Below, piece by piece: positions 1 through 11,600 of a DNA stretch of 64,000 nt. The stretch covers positions 248,001-312,000 of the forward strand of contig BLSF01000013.1 in assembly GCA_012862575.1 (NCBI GenBank), written 5' to 3'. The position numbers were made by a program, and so were the translations under genes. Positions within the stretch are counted from its first letter, which is position 1; every line of letters begins with the position of its first letter. Below the pieces are notes generated by a model that saw only the letters and a program-made list of their open reading frames with translations, was not told where the DNA came from and did not search any database. The DNA is from Parietichytrium sp. I65-24A. Taxonomy: Eukaryota; Sar; Bigyra; Thraustochytrida; Thraustochytriidae.

Positions 1-13
1 CTCATGTCAGTCG

Positions 14-34
14 TCAGAATTCAGAATTCAGATT
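14..34. repeat. GAATTCAGA-type short tandem motif, copy 1
   Basis: Two and a half head-to-tail units of TCAGAAT. The same string recurs at 2059-2076, in degenerate form at 60723-60760, and inverted at 61300-61315, always outside genes. Confidence 0.6.
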
Positions 35-2058
35 ACCGGGAGGGAACCTAGGGAGCAGTAACTTTCGTAGTTGTCTTGGGAGTTGGAAGCGTGCCATTCA
101 CAAAACTCGCCTTCTATGTCCCTGGCGTGCACGTTCCACTGATTGCCAAAGAATAATAATGACATTGCGTGAAAAGCCTGAAACATGAGCACTAGCCAAG
201 AGAGAGAAAAGGTTGGAATTTCAACCTAACCTGTGATGAGGGCCCCGAACAGATCAGAAAAAAAAATTAAAAAAAAAGCCGAAATTGCGCGTTTAGGGGC
301 CAAGGAATCAAAAGAATGTCAAGAAGATCTCACCACCTTCGCTTCTACCGGGCTTTCAGAATAAACAGATCCCACCGACTACACTACGACTCCCTTCATT
401 CATTAATTCCAAGTTTTTTAAAATACTGCTTTTGCGAATTTGGCTCGAAAAGCCGAAAGGCAACACTCTCAGTCTGCATTCGAGACCGCAATTCACGGAG
501 GTCTGCTTGGACGTGCACAGTGCTACAATACCACGGTTGTTGGCAACAACAACCACAACGTCTCACTGGAGCGCTAGTGTAAATAATGCATTTGCGCCAG
601 CCCTTCACCTCCTCAAAATCTTCCTCCCATTTCTTCCCTTCACCCTTTCTTCTTCCTTCTGACCCGAAGAGGTGGGACCACCCTATGTTTAGTCAAGTCA
701 GGCTATAAATCTGCGAAGGTACTCTACTCAAGCCTAATGACAACTGCTATTTTACTTCTGTCAAAGCCTCGAATCGAGCCTTTTCGTTTGTCGAGAAATG
801 CGGCGCAGTCTCAGGGTGTGCATTCTCTGCAATGTATTTTTGTTCATTTTTGCCTTCAAGAAATGGCTCTTTTATCCCTCCGCGGCCTGCGCAGAGAACG
901 CGCTTGATGCCGCTTGCAGAGTTTAGGACTTTGCTGGTTGATAGTATACTCGGGAGCAAGAGTTGTTGCAACTGTGGTCACTTGGAGCTTGGAAGAAGGG
1001 CGCGCTCGTGTTCGCCCATGTTCGCCCTGACGAGACCACGTGACGCTGAGGCATCAAAGGCAAGGCTTGCTCCAATGGCAAACTTTCCCATCTAGTAGAA
1101 TTGCTTTTTAAACTTTTAAAAAATTGAAAATTGAAAAGAAAGAAGGTAAGAAGGAAAACGAAGAAACAACTGCTTGCCCGCTCCCAACAGAGAAGACAAG
1201 ACCCTCTCACGAAACGAAGCCTTTTCAACCTTGGCAAAAGAGAAGGGTTCGAGCCCACCTCGTGTTGCAAGTAGGCTCAATCAAACATTTTGCGTCCGTC
1301 TGTACTCCTCGCCCAAACAAGGTGCGTTCCAGGACGCGGCAATCTTGCCAAGTTTTGGCACGATCACTATGGAGTAAAGTCTATGACACAAGGTTCGAGA
1401 ATCGAGATGTCCAGCGCCGCAAATCAGACCGAATTGCGTTCAGATTCTCCGACTTTACTTGTTCGCCAAGCCGTCCTTTTCCGATCGCTGTCTCGATCAT
1501 CAAACACACGTCTGCGTACGGTCATTCAAATCAAAGGGTCTTCATGCGGAGGCTTTGACAGGCACTCTGCCACTAGTACGTGCAGCGCTGACGGCGGACT
1601 GTGGACATATGCGTCGTGTTCGCACACGAGAACCTTGGTTTCGTTGACTCGGATCCCCCGAACTACTTTTTGGAAAGCATGAGAACATAGAGGCTGCAAT
1701 AGAACCCGCCAGTCGTGAGCGGGTACTAAAACCCGCAGTACTCACAGAACGTACTTCACTAAGCCTTGAACAAATCCAGACCGCTTGAAACTGGACCTTT
1801 CTTCCCTCACCTTCTTGCGCCCTCGTATTGGCGTCCTTGTTGCCCAACGCAAAGCCTTTGACCTTGCGAAAAGATGATATTGCCATGCTGACAGGAAGTT
1901 CCCGCACCTGCACACTCTCTGCGACTCTGGTGCGCAGCGCGGCTTGCGTGATCAGGAGGCGAATGTGTGGAGAGGTTTGCCAAACTTGAGTTTCACTCTT
2001 CGCGAAAACAAGTCAAAGAATGAAAAAGAGGTTTAGTCGCAGACGACTCAAAAACATC

Positions 2059-2076
2059 AAATTCAGAATTCAGAAA
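2059..2076. repeat. GAATTCAGA-type short tandem motif, copy 2
   Basis: Contains ATTCAGAATTCAGA, matching the copy at 14-34. It is an intergenic dispersed motif of unknown role. Confidence 0.55.
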
Positions 2077-2284
2077 CAGCCCGGCTTGTAACGCCTAAAA
2101 AAGGCAGGTACAGGCAAGTCGGTTTCTAGCCGTTCGACTCGTGGGCCTCAGCTGAGACTGAGTGTAGGTAAAGTAGCTCTCACAATCTCTCACACATAGA
2201 TGTTCTACCCCGGTACTGAATACTAATGCTTCTGACTAACTTATGTCGAGTAACACTGAAGAGCCAGAGCATAGATGCTGAGTC

Positions 2285-2297
2285 CTGACTGTGAGTA
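2285..2297 (+). promoter_or_regulatory. CTGACTGTGAGTA motif, copy 1
   Basis: Exact 13-mer CTGACTGTGAGTA, followed one base later by a second copy ending in G. The same 13-mer, with R at the last base, recurs at three more intergenic places in this window. No role is known to me; a transcription-factor site or a dispersed repeat remnant are both possible. Confidence 0.4.
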
Positions 2298-2298
2298 C

Positions 2299-2311
2299 TG
2301 ACTGTGAGTGA
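2299..2311 (+). promoter_or_regulatory. CTGACTGTGAGTG motif, copy 2
   Basis: Second unit of a tandem pair with the copy at 2285-2297. It differs only in the last base. Confidence 0.4.
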
Positions 2312-4518
2312 GTTTACCACATTGGCCAGTGGAGGCAGTCAGAGTTTCCTTTTCTTTTCCCTTTTGTTCCTCCCACACCTGTCCACCAATGCTCCAACGA
2401 AACGTCATGGAAGCGGGTCCTCCTCGGCTCAGAAAGTTATTGTTTGACACATACAAGCATAATGATTAGGACTGCGGCCGTGAAGCGAACATGGTGCGCC
2501 TTTGTGAAGCGGGAAGGACCGAGGTTGGAAAGCGCCGATTTGGAAGGAATACAAGTGCGTATGGCATCCTCAGGCTCCGGAAACACTTGAATTCTTCGTG
2601 CAATCGATAACAGCAGCTATAATCGTGCAGTGCAATTGCACAGAACTCTTCTCACGAAAAACTAGCTCAGGCGGAGTCCGAGGAAAACGTCGACCTACAC
2701 CCTCACAACGAATCGACGATTTCTCGTGCTGCCAGACCAAGAGCGAAATATCCTGACAAGCACTTGAGAGTGGTATTCTAGTCTCTTTCTGACAACAATA
2801 TCCTGAACGGAGCAACTCAATTTGGCCAGGCAAGATAGATTGATTGCCTTTGTCACATGTCAGTAGTTATAGAGCACCCAGTACCACCATGTGCGAGGTG
2901 TGAATAGTTGTTTCGTCTGGGTCAATGCTAGTGTTTGCCTACTAGGACTCGTGTGCGTACCAACCAGTACGAAAAGTGGTGCCGTGAATCAAGAATGCAG
3001 TGGATCCCCTGACTCGTCGCTATGCAGAAAAAGCTGCGACCTTGGTCCCATGGCAGGGTGGAGGACGCGGAGAGAGAGGAAGAAGCGCCTTGGCGCACAC
3101 AAGAAGACCGTGGTCAGCTTTGCCGAACGTTCCAGAGTTTGAGTACATGTCGAGTCTGCCGTGAATGGTGGGTGCGAAAATGTCGATTATTGATTTCGCA
3201 CTGGTCTTCTGCCGAGAGTGAATTACTCAGGAGCAACATCGATCCATGTGTCCTTTAATGCCTTAGCTTCCGAAAAAGATCGTCCGAGCCAACAGGCGCC
3301 ATGAGAGCGGGAGAAAGGCAGAGAAAGGCAGAAATCCACTCAAACCCTTCTTTCCAACGAGGTCCAGGTGCGCAAGTCTTTGTGAGCAATCTTCGAACAA
3401 TACACGAGCGATCGATTTGCAAATGAGAGACTCCTTTGCGCGTGCCTGGACTCAAGTCTTCCTACTCACTTTAGAAACACATCAGCATCATGGCGCCCCA
3501 ATCCTTGTGAAAGGTACTTGATCTGGCCCACTAAAGATCGCTCGACCAGGCTCAGGATTGCCGCAGCTCATCTCTTGCAAAGGTCGAGAAAGTGAGGTAC
3601 GAGTTATTCTGTTCGCCGCTTGGATCTTTGTTCGCTTCGGCAAGCCACGCTGGAAATGATTGCCAGATCAGTTCTCAAGAGAAGCTAACATCTGATCACG
3701 TGCCGTCCCAACGCTTATTCTGGCGATCGAATTAGGGAGAGCGGGGCTTCTCGGCAAAGATACTTTTCAGCCAGGTTTGAAAAAAATAGTTTCAGAACAA
3801 TGAAAACTATCTCTAGTGCGGAAAGATCGGTGACGCAGCGCGGTTCAACTCACATTCCAAGAAGAAGCTTCTTGCAAGGGTGCAACTTCATTCTTCACCG
3901 TCAAACCGATGCGCGTTCGCTTGCGTACAAGGATGTCACTCTCAAGATGACGACCAATTATCTTCGTCTATCTCATTGTCAACACAAATGGCCACTGACC
4001 TTTGTTCACGCGGACGGAAAGAAGTGGAAAGAACAGGGCGTGAAATCTTCTCTCTGCTCACATGGAACCGCATCCCGCCTTTTCAACCTCAGCATCTTCT
4101 AAGCATCCAAGAGTCCCAGAGCCCAGACAATCTTTTGAGGGACCTATGAAAGGCCAGGTCCGGTCTGGTTCCAGCAAGATGTGCGGCGGCAATTACTAAT
4201 GTTTTTATAATTAACGCAATTAAGAGATTGTGAGAATAGTGTGTTGTACGCAGGAAAAAGAGCGTCAGCGGAACGCAATTGACCAGTCCTCGCAAGCCCG
4301 AAGCTTACGGTGTACTCGTAGACGGAGCTAGAGCTCCATTCCGTGCGCAAGTGAGCGCAAGCCTGCGGAACGAGTTCCTCGCGGACACCAAGACCTAAAT
4401 AGCGAGTTGTGACTCTGTACCTTCGTTCGCAAGGCGTTCGTTGTGTTTACTTTTTGCCCCGAGAGGCATCAACCCAAACAAGTCTACACATAAATATACC
4501 AGAAAGTGTTGAGCAAGC

Positions 4519-6222
4519 ATGAGGAGAGGACTGGCGCTGATTCAGTCGCGCGGAGTCGCAAGACTGCTCGAAAGAGGAAACTCGTGGGCGAGATGTTGTG
4601 CTAGAATGCAGCATACTGGCGCGCCGGATAGTGGGGCCAAGGAGAACAAGACTAGCCCGTTTGCAGAGCTCGGATTGGGACTGGACCTCGTGAAAGCACT
4701 GACCGAGAAAATGGACATCACCGAACCGACGGAGGTGCAAAAGTTGTTGATACCAGCGTATTTGAAAGACGGGGAAAGGGAGCTTGTAGGCAAAGATGCT
4801 GCTCGCAAGTTTGAGGACATGGAACTCAAGAGAAACATGATTCAGCCTCGAAATTACGTAGTGGCTTCTGAGACCGGATCGGGCAAGACGTTGGCATTCT
4901 TGCTGCCTGTCCTCGAGGCGATCAAGAGAGAAGAAGCTCTGTTTGGGATTGAGGAGAAACTTGCACGTCCCAAAGGACTGATTCTCACACCTACTCGAGA
5001 GCTTGCGCTTCAAATTGGCAAGATTGCAAAGGACCTTTCGCACTTGTGCAAAGTCAGAGTTGGAGTCTTCACTGGCGGGCAAGCGCTCCGCAACCAGTAT
5101 CGCCGACTCGAAGCATCTCCTCTTGACCTCGTTATTGCCACGCCAGGCCGTGCCTTGATGCTTCGGGACGAAGAAAAGAGACTTTTTTTCGGCTCGGTCA
5201 AGCACCTTGTGGTTGATGAGGCAGATGTCATGGTAGCCACTCACGATGGCTTTCGATCCCAGATAGAGCGGCTTCTTAATCCCATGGAGCGAGGAGGGAT
5301 GCTGGTGAATCGGATTTGGGCCGGTGCGACTATACTTTCCACTAAAGAAAAGGAGGAAGCCGAGAGGAAGAAAAACGCATATGGAAGAGACGCTGCAACG
5401 AAATCTGCGATGGGCTGGATCAACAATTACGCCAACAGGAACAAGCAGACAATTAGCATTACCAAAACTGAGACGCTGGGCCATCTTCCGCCCAATTTGA
5501 GTTATCGCGTAGCAGTTGGCTCTGAGTACAGCAAGCATCCCACTTTGCTAAGTGTGTTGCGCGGTATTGCAGCAACCGCGCAAGAGAAAGCAGCTCTACA
5601 TGGCGAAACGAAATCGGTGACGAGGACGTTGGTATTTTGCAACACTGTTCCGAGCTGCCAATCCCTAGTCCGCACTCTTGAGGATGAGCGCGACTTTGAG
5701 GCCTTTATCACCTATTCAATTAACGGCTCCATGCCTCCCGAGATGCGAACCCGTGAATGGGAAGGCTTTAGTCGAGGAGCAGAGACCGCGCTAACGTCCA
5801 GCCACCAGCACAAGCTCTTGGTGTGCACTGATATCACTGCCAGGGGATTAGACTTCGATCGGAAGGTGGATCACGTCATTATGTTTGATCTGCCCGATTC
5901 GATCTCCGACTTTATTCACAGAATTGGTCGTACTGCGCGTGGCGTCGATAATGCAGGCGGGACGGTGACTTTGATTTCCAAGGCAACAAACCGCGATAAG
6001 CGCAATTTGAACGTCTTGATCAAGGCAGTTCCTCCTCGCCCCGATGGCAAGCGAAATCTGGAGGGGTTTGAGCTTGATGAACAGACAAACTTTCGCAGCA
6101 CTGTTCCAATCCCGCTTCACCGGCTCAAAGACAGGTCAAAGATCCAGATTCACAGACATGCAAACTCAAAGCATTCCATGCGGCAAAAGCTTTTGAAAAA
6201 GAGGCTTTTCGGTCAGTCATAG
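4519..6222 (+). CDS. DEAD-box RNA helicase, probably mitochondrial
   Basis: A 567-residue, single-exon ATP-dependent RNA helicase of superfamily 2. The motifs are in order: Q-motif region near residues 50-76, motif I (ASETGSGKT) at 116-124, Ia (PTRELA) at 158-163, TPGR, motif II DEAD at 233-236, motif V (TDITARGLDF), and motif VI (HRIGRTARG) at 467-475. Motif III reads GAT where most family members have SAT. The segment after motif II carries a Lys/Glu-rich insertion. The first 35 residues are rich in Arg with almost no acidic residues, which resembles a mitochondrial presequence. I infer a role in mitochondrial RNA or ribosome assembly; the GAT motif recalls DDX28 from memory. The start at 4519 is the first ATG of the frame and keeps the presequence. 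An open frame runs antisense to the 5' half, but it shows no domain and is treated as a shadow. The helicase call is secure; the organelle is less so. Confidence 0.95.
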   Translation: MRRGLALIQSRGVARLLERGNSWARCCARMQHTGAPDSGAKENKTSPFAELGLGLDLVKALTEKMDITEPTEVQKLLIPAYLKDGERELVGKDAARKFEDMELKRNMIQPRNYVVASETGSGKTLAFLLPVLEAIKREEALFGIEEKLARPKGLILTPTRELALQIGKIAKDLSHLCKVRVGVFTGGQALRNQYRRLEASPLDLVIATPGRALMLRDEEKRLFFGSVKHLVVDEADVMVATHDGFRSQIERLLNPMERGGMLVNRIWAGATILSTKEKEEAERKKNAYGRDAATKSAMGWINNYANRNKQTISITKTETLGHLPPNLSYRVAVGSEYSKHPTLLSVLRGIAATAQEKAALHGETKSVTRTLVFCNTVPSCQSLVRTLEDERDFEAFITYSINGSMPPEMRTREWEGFSRGAETALTSSHQHKLLVCTDITARGLDFDRKVDHVIMFDLPDSISDFIHRIGRTARGVDNAGGTVTLISKATNRDKRNLNVLIKAVPPRPDGKRNLEGFELDEQTNFRSTVPIPLHRLKDRSKIQIHRHANSKHSMRQKLLKKRLFGQS

Positions 6223-6505
6223 AAGGGTGGGTTTGCAGTCGAATTTCTTGAGAGCCAAAATTATTTTGTTGAGTACAACAAAGGTGTATAGACGAAAAGG
6301 GCCTGTGTCGCACGTGAGGAAGAAAGTTCACCAACGGCAATTGATATTCCATCTTACTTGTGAAAATAGTTTCTGAATTCAGGTCAGGCTTGTTCCGTAT
6401 TATATGCATTGTCTCACTACCTCTAATTGAAGCTCAGTCGCTTCTGCACGCCACCCCCCCCAAATTTAAAAAAGGAGCAGGCGGCTGGCTTTACACCAGA
6501 CCAGC

Positions 6506-6781
6506 TCACCCGCTTTGGCCAGCAGCTTCCTTGTGCTTCTTGAGTGCCTGCATGGACGCACGCACCTGCTCTTGCGCGTCGTAGTAGCTCTTCCTGCACA
6601 CCCCGAAACTCGCCAGCGAAGACACGCACAGCATCTTGATGCCCCAGTCCGCCGCGCTCATCACGCTTCTCGACCCTCTGTACCTATGCAGCCCCACCGC
6701 GAACCCAGCTGCCAGCCCCACCATCACCGCGTCGCGCACGCAAGGCACCCCCAGCAACGAGTCATCCCGCACGGGCAACAT
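6506..6781 (-). CDS. COX20: COX20-like cytochrome c oxidase assembly protein
   Basis: A 91-residue protein, the usual small size for COX20/FAM36A. This factor is a chaperone of the mitochondrial inner membrane that binds newly made Cox2 during cytochrome oxidase assembly. The hallmark order is visible. A VPCVRDA segment near the N-terminus is followed by a first hydrophobic helix with a GLHRYRGSRS turn. A second helix, MLCVSSLASFGVCR, then ends in a charged tail with a Tyr-Tyr pair (SYYDAQEQVR) and Lys-rich residues. I chose the ATG at 6781. The open frame extends upstream, but that part is Gly/Arg low-complexity with no ATG before it. It diverges from the FAHD1-like gene that starts at 7183, so the two probably share promoter DNA. 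The assignment is from memory of the family and is good but not certain. Confidence 0.75.
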   Translation of the reverse strand: MLPVRDDSLLGVPCVRDAVMVGLAAGFAVGLHRYRGSRSVMSAADWGIKMLCVSSLASFGVCRKSYYDAQEQVRASMQALKKHKEAAGQSG

Positions 6782-6973
6782 CCTTCCTCCGCTCTCTCCG
6801 ATCTTCCAACCTCCAACCCAGCCACCACCTTCTCCTCCTTCGCGGTAGCTTCCCCTCCCCACAGCTCCTCCCGCAACTCGCCCCCACAAGTCCCCACACG
6901 CTCAAGAGCAACGTGCACTACCCACACTAACCCACACCAAACAAATGTTTGGAATGATTACGATGATTGTAAT

Positions 6974-6986
6974 CACTCACAGTCAG
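6974..6986 (-). promoter_or_regulatory. CTGACTGTGAGTG motif in the COX20/FAHD1-like divergent promoter
   Basis: Reverse-strand copy of the 13-mer that also occurs at 2285, 2299, 46520 and 51344. It lies between two divergent genes, about 190 bp from each start codon, next to an imperfect ATTAC...GTAAT inverted repeat. Confidence 0.45.
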
Positions 6987-7032
6987 CACTGTCAGCATTG
7001 TGTTGGTCAAAGTAAAACAATACAGCTTGGAG

Positions 7033-7165
7033 CAGCGAAGAGAAAGAGAGAAGAGCAAAGAGCAAAGAGCCAAGTGCGAAGTGTGGAGAGCGGAGAGAAA
7101 TAGAAAGAAAGATCGATAGAGAGAGAGAAAGAGAGAGGGAGAGAGAGAGAGAGAGAGAGGAGTTG
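7033..7165. repeat. Purine-rich GA microsatellite in the 5' region of the FAHD1-like gene
   Basis: An almost pure A/G tract on the + strand. It ends in an uninterrupted GA dinucleotide run around 7139-7158, just before the start codon at 7183. GA/CT tracts of this kind often sit in core promoters or 5' leaders. Confidence 0.8.
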
Positions 7166-7182
7166 GGGAGTGAAGGGCAGCG

Positions 7183-8156
7183 ATGGGAGGGGTGTGGAGG
7201 CTCAAGCTTCGAGATGGGCTGCGGTGCTGGGCGCGAGGCGAGTTCGCAAAAGGCGGGGTGCTCGAGCGCGTGGAGCTGGACTTGAACGGCAAGTTTGTGC
7301 AAGCGGCAGGCGCATCTGGCGAGATTGATGTGGATAGGGATGTGGAGAGAGTCCTCCCGCCGGTGGAATGGCCCAGCATGGTGTGGGCGGTCGGACTCAA
7401 CTACCGAGCACATGCCCGCGAAACCGGCATGCAGGAGCCACGGTCGCCTACGCTCTTCACCAAGGCGCCGGGTACTCTGAACGGGCCGTTTGATGACGTT
7501 GTGAGACCCAAGGTGTGCAAAGATGAATTGGATTTTGAAGGAGAGCTTGCAATCGTCATTGGGAAGGAGTGCAAAGACGTGACGCCCGAGCAGGCCATGA
7601 ACTACGTGCTTGGGCTGACCGTTGCGAGTAAGTGGTAGAGATGTAATCGCGCCTGCATACGCTCTTGCATTGATGCATGTCTTTTGTGTTGCAGTTCTTG
7701 TGAGGATGGATTTCTGAACGCTTGTCGTAATTGTTGTTGAATGAACACGAAGATGACGTCAGTGCAAGAAGATGGCAAGGCAAGAAAGGTGGCGGGCAAT
7801 GGTGCCGAAGCAAAAGTTTTGACACCTTTTTACCGCTTGGGCCTTGCCTTGTAAGCCCGAACGACCTTGATGGCGCCGGGCAAAACCTTCAGATCAAGAC
7901 GGTGCTCCGCCAAGCATCGAGCGGGGAATCGATTACTGTTCAGAATTCCAGTACATCGGACATGATATTTAGCATTCCTGAAATCATCTCCTTTATCTCG
8001 CAAGACACAACGCTATTTCCTTGGACCGTTATTATCACTGGCACTCCGGAGGGCGTCGGGTTCACTCGCAATCCTCCTTTGTATCTTCAAGATGGAGACT
8101 CTGTGGAGGTCACTATCGATGGTATTGGAAGTATCCGCAACACCATTGTGGGTTGA
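7183..8156 (+). CDS. Fumarylacetoacetate hydrolase family enzyme (FAHD1-like acylpyruvase)
   Basis: Two exons, 7183-7627 and 7753-8156, give 282 residues. The intron (7628-7752, 125 nt) starts GTAAGT and ends AAG. Splicing joins 'TVA-N-DVSARRWQ', restoring the family signature at residues 146-156. The metal-binding acidic cluster ELDFEGE lies at 115-121, and the C-terminal half carries the ITGTPEGVG segment typical of the fold. Family members are Mg-dependent hydrolases or decarboxylases acting on acylpyruvates or oxaloacetate; FAHD1 works in mitochondria. The N-terminal stretch before the catalytic domain is short and moderately basic and could act as a targeting signal, but this is not certain. 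It is divergent with the COX20-like gene. The family is secure; the exact substrate is not. Confidence 0.92.
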
Positions 8157-8637
8157 GCGAATCTGTCGCCGCTTGAGCCATCTATAATCTCTGTTCTTAT
8201 TTTGTGTGTGTGATTCGTGGTAGAGTGCGGCAGTATGATTGCAGCTTTGCAAGTGATTTCTTGTTTACTTTGCTGTTGCAACAAGCTTATTAGTTTGATG
8301 TCAAAATTCAATTCCGCTAGACCCTAACAATACGAAATCATCTTCATTGCTGCAGTTCGAAATACCTTTCAATTGTTAAAAGATTTGTATGGGCATCCTC
8401 TGGAATCTTGTCTTGACCAAAATCGCAGAAACAAAACGGTCCGTCGGATATTTATCTCTCTTTCTTGTTTTTGTTTTGTGAAATCCATAATAATGTAGCC
8501 GCCAATTTCAGCTTTGTATTTTCGTAGGTGCGGCAGAATTGCGCTCCTGTCACATGCATCGTGGTGAACACGGTAAATAGGAGCTGGAATGTCGAAGTAT
8601 ATACATATATGTACACATCAGCGCACAACACACCTCT
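8157..8637. other. Convergent intergenic region
   Basis: Lies between the ends of the FAHD1-like gene (+) and the LRR gene (-). I see no gene. The stretch is AT-richer than the coding DNA around it, as expected for two 3' ends facing each other. Confidence 0.6.
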
Positions 8638-11600
8638 TTAAGACAAAACAAACCACAAATTTGGGAGAGTTGTCCTGAGAGATTGAAGGCTGAGGTTTGG
8701 TAGGTTGCAGCCTCTGACGACGAGCTCTTCCAAAAATACAAAAGAGTAGAAAAGCGTCACGGCATGCTTTGAGATTCTAGTGTTTGAGAGCGAGAGCGAC
8801 CGGAGAGTGATGCCAAACGCTTCTGCGAGACGCTTCACGCCTTGGTCGGTGACTTGTGAATTCTGCGAAAGATTGATTCTGGTCAGTCTGAACTTGGCAG
8901 CCGTTAGGTAAGAAACGCCAACGTCGGAGACATAGCCTCCACAAATTTCCAGCGTTTCAAGGTTTGGGAATCCTCCCTTTGCAAGCTCGAGACATCCGTT
9001 GTCATTCACCGAGGCTCCAAAAAGATCCAGATGCCGAAGCTGCTGCAAAGGCTTGAGTGCTCTCAATGTGAGTTCATTGAGATCCACCACGTCTAAGTTT
9101 AGTGTCTCAATTTGGGACAACTTTTCGAATAATCTTGCTGCGAGAGTAGCACTCAGCGAGCACTGGTAGAGGTTTAGGTCTTTCAGGTTTGTGAGCGACG
9201 CCAAGTGAGCCAAAGAGCTATCTCGAAGCCCAGTGTCGCAAAGGCTGAGGACTTCCAGCATTGTAAGCTGCCCGACGTACTCCATGCCTCTAGAGCTCAA
9301 TCTGCACGAGTCGAGCTTGAGCTCACGCAAATGTGGCGCTCCAATTACGAGGCCACTAAAGTTGTTTTCGTTAAACATTGTGTGGCTCAGGTCCAATCGC
9401 TCCAACATGCCACTTGCACGGCACATATCAAATCGGGAAACGGTGACATACTCGAGGGACAAGCATTTCAGGCGCGGCAGGTCTGAGAATACTGCAGCAC
9501 CCTCTCCAAGCATCTCGCATCTAGACACATCCAAGTCCTCCAAATGATTCAGATGAGACAGCGACTGAGCACCACGCTGAGTCAACTCGCTTTGCGAGAG
9601 GTCCAGGCGAGAAAGCTGTGAGAGGGTCGCGATGTGAGCACAGGCTTGGTCTGATACCTGACAGTAACTCGCATTTAAGCGACGCAAATGTTTGAGACCA
9701 GATCTTTGAACTCGACCAAGCTGCAGCTTGAACGTAGCGAGCTCCGCCGCAGCTTTGGAGCGAATCGACTGCGTACGAGGCGCCAGTGGAAGGCTCTTGC
9801 TCCTCTGCCCCAAGGTCGAAATAACCCGGCCAGACGACTCGCCACCGGCCTTTGTATCTTCGCGATGCACCGTGTGGCTGTCACTCTCCTCGAAGTCGGA
9901 AGAATGCGCTGAAGACTTTGCAGAAAACGTTTTACGACCCTTCAAGGGCCTCAAAATCTTTTGCCTCAGACCGCGCCTTGAGGAAGACGAGTTTCCTCCA
10001 GGTCTTTGAGAAGGACTTGACACGGATGGCCCCAAGCAGGTAAGCACCTCAGGTGAAGGCAACGTGGCTGCTTTCACTGGCAAGGTCCCCTCTTCCATCC
10101 GACGAACGGCAGAGAGTGATGCCAGGTCAGATTCGAGGCCCTCACTCACATCAGCTGGTGTGCACGCGATCCTGTGATTATTAGCCTTAGAGCTGCAATT
10201 CTCCGAAAGGCAGCCACCAACTTCCAAGTCGTTGAAAGACGGCTCGCGAGAAAGATGACTGACACTCCTGTTTCTGCTCAGGCTTGCTGCTTCACCTTGG
10301 AAGACCTCAAGGTCGTCAATCTCGGCTTCCTCGCCAGATGAGTTGGAGTCTGCATTGGTGATATCATCATCATCATCGTCACTGTCGTCCTCTTCGTCGT
10401 CGGTGCTACTTGAGTCTTGCCCGAACTCGTAGAGAGTAAGGTCAGATGCGTCGGAGTTCTCGCAATATTGTGCCAAAGCTTTCGGAGAAGGAGGCGTCAC
10501 TGTAGCTGGGGAAAACTCTTGATCTGAGTTTGGCCATCCGTACAAAGTCTCTACTGCTGCAGACACATATGGGGCGCCAACAATCGAACATGGGCGAAAA
10601 GCGCTTAAGACAACGCTGTCGACGCTGGGAACCATGCCGAGGTCTAGATTGCGAAGATTGGTCAGCAGTCCGATTTGGCACAGGTAAGTAGATGTGAGCA
10701 GCTGGCAGCGATTCAAATTTAAGGATCGCAGGCGTGTGCATCTCGTGATGTTGGCAAGTGACACATCAGTTATTTTCGCACACCCTGACAAATTGAGCTC
10801 TCGCAGAGATCGTTTGAAGGTTTGCACAACAAGGGCAATGCTGGCGTCAGTCAAGCAATGGCAACACTCCAATGAGAGCTTCTCCAAGGCCACTCCCGCT
10901 TTCTTGCAGTCCACGTGCGCCACCGCGCGGAAGCCGTCATCGGTGAGCTGTTTGCAATGCGACAAGTCCAGGGTATGCAGGTTTGCAAAAGTTGCGAGCT
11001 CTGGTATCCAAGAGTTATCGACGTTGGGGTATTGCGACAGATTCACTACTGGAATTGTGCAGCCACGAAACGCCGGGAGCAAGTCATCCTTTAGAAGTTT
11101 GTGTGTTCGAACCATCTCGAACAACCGCGCAACTAGCTCCGGTGGGAGCGCACCAAGATTTATGCGTTGACGGCCACACTCGTCCACCCAATCTCTGGTA
11201 TAATGGCAGAGCGTGCGCAAGCAGAGCTCCACCAAGGAAAGGGGAGAAGAGATTGTTTGCTCGCAATCCTCATCGCTGCTCTCGACCAATGCTTTGGCCA
11301 AGCTCGAATTGACATAATCCGCAGAGTCCGAATCGTTCCTAATTACATGACGAAAGCTGCGACTCATTGGCCTCGGCGAGACGATATCAGATGACGGTGA
11401 CACGGGAAGGGACAATGACGATGAACGCATATCATTGCATCCTGGCAGTGATAACGACCTCGTAGAGATTGCTGATGTTCGAGTCTCCAAGGCTTCGCTC
11501 CTGTAAAAAGCAATTTGGCTCGGAACACAGCTTACGCTGGGCTTTCGGGGAACGCCGATGGGCAGCACATTGCGCGAGGCCACAGTTCGTGCAATTTCAG

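Larger units (their letters stand above)
1..4518. other. Intergenic stretch, no supported gene
   Basis: About 4.5 kb without a reading frame that I recognise. Short open frames exist on both strands, but none shows a domain, signal peptide or convincing codon pattern. It contains the GAATTCAGA-type tandem motif at 14-34 and 2059-2076, and two adjacent copies of the CTGACTGTGAGTR motif at 2285-2311. An A-rich run lies near 258-277. Unrecognised short spliced genes or non-coding RNA cannot be excluded. Confidence 0.5.

Noticed and set aside
1230-1260. B-box-like GGGTTCGAGCCC
   Set aside because: The arms around it do not pair as a T stem, and no acceptor or anticodon stem can be drawn, so it is not called a tRNA.
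4447-5538. 363-codon open frame antisense to the DEAD-box gene
   Set aside because: It lies almost entirely over conserved helicase motifs on the other strand and shows no domain of its own.
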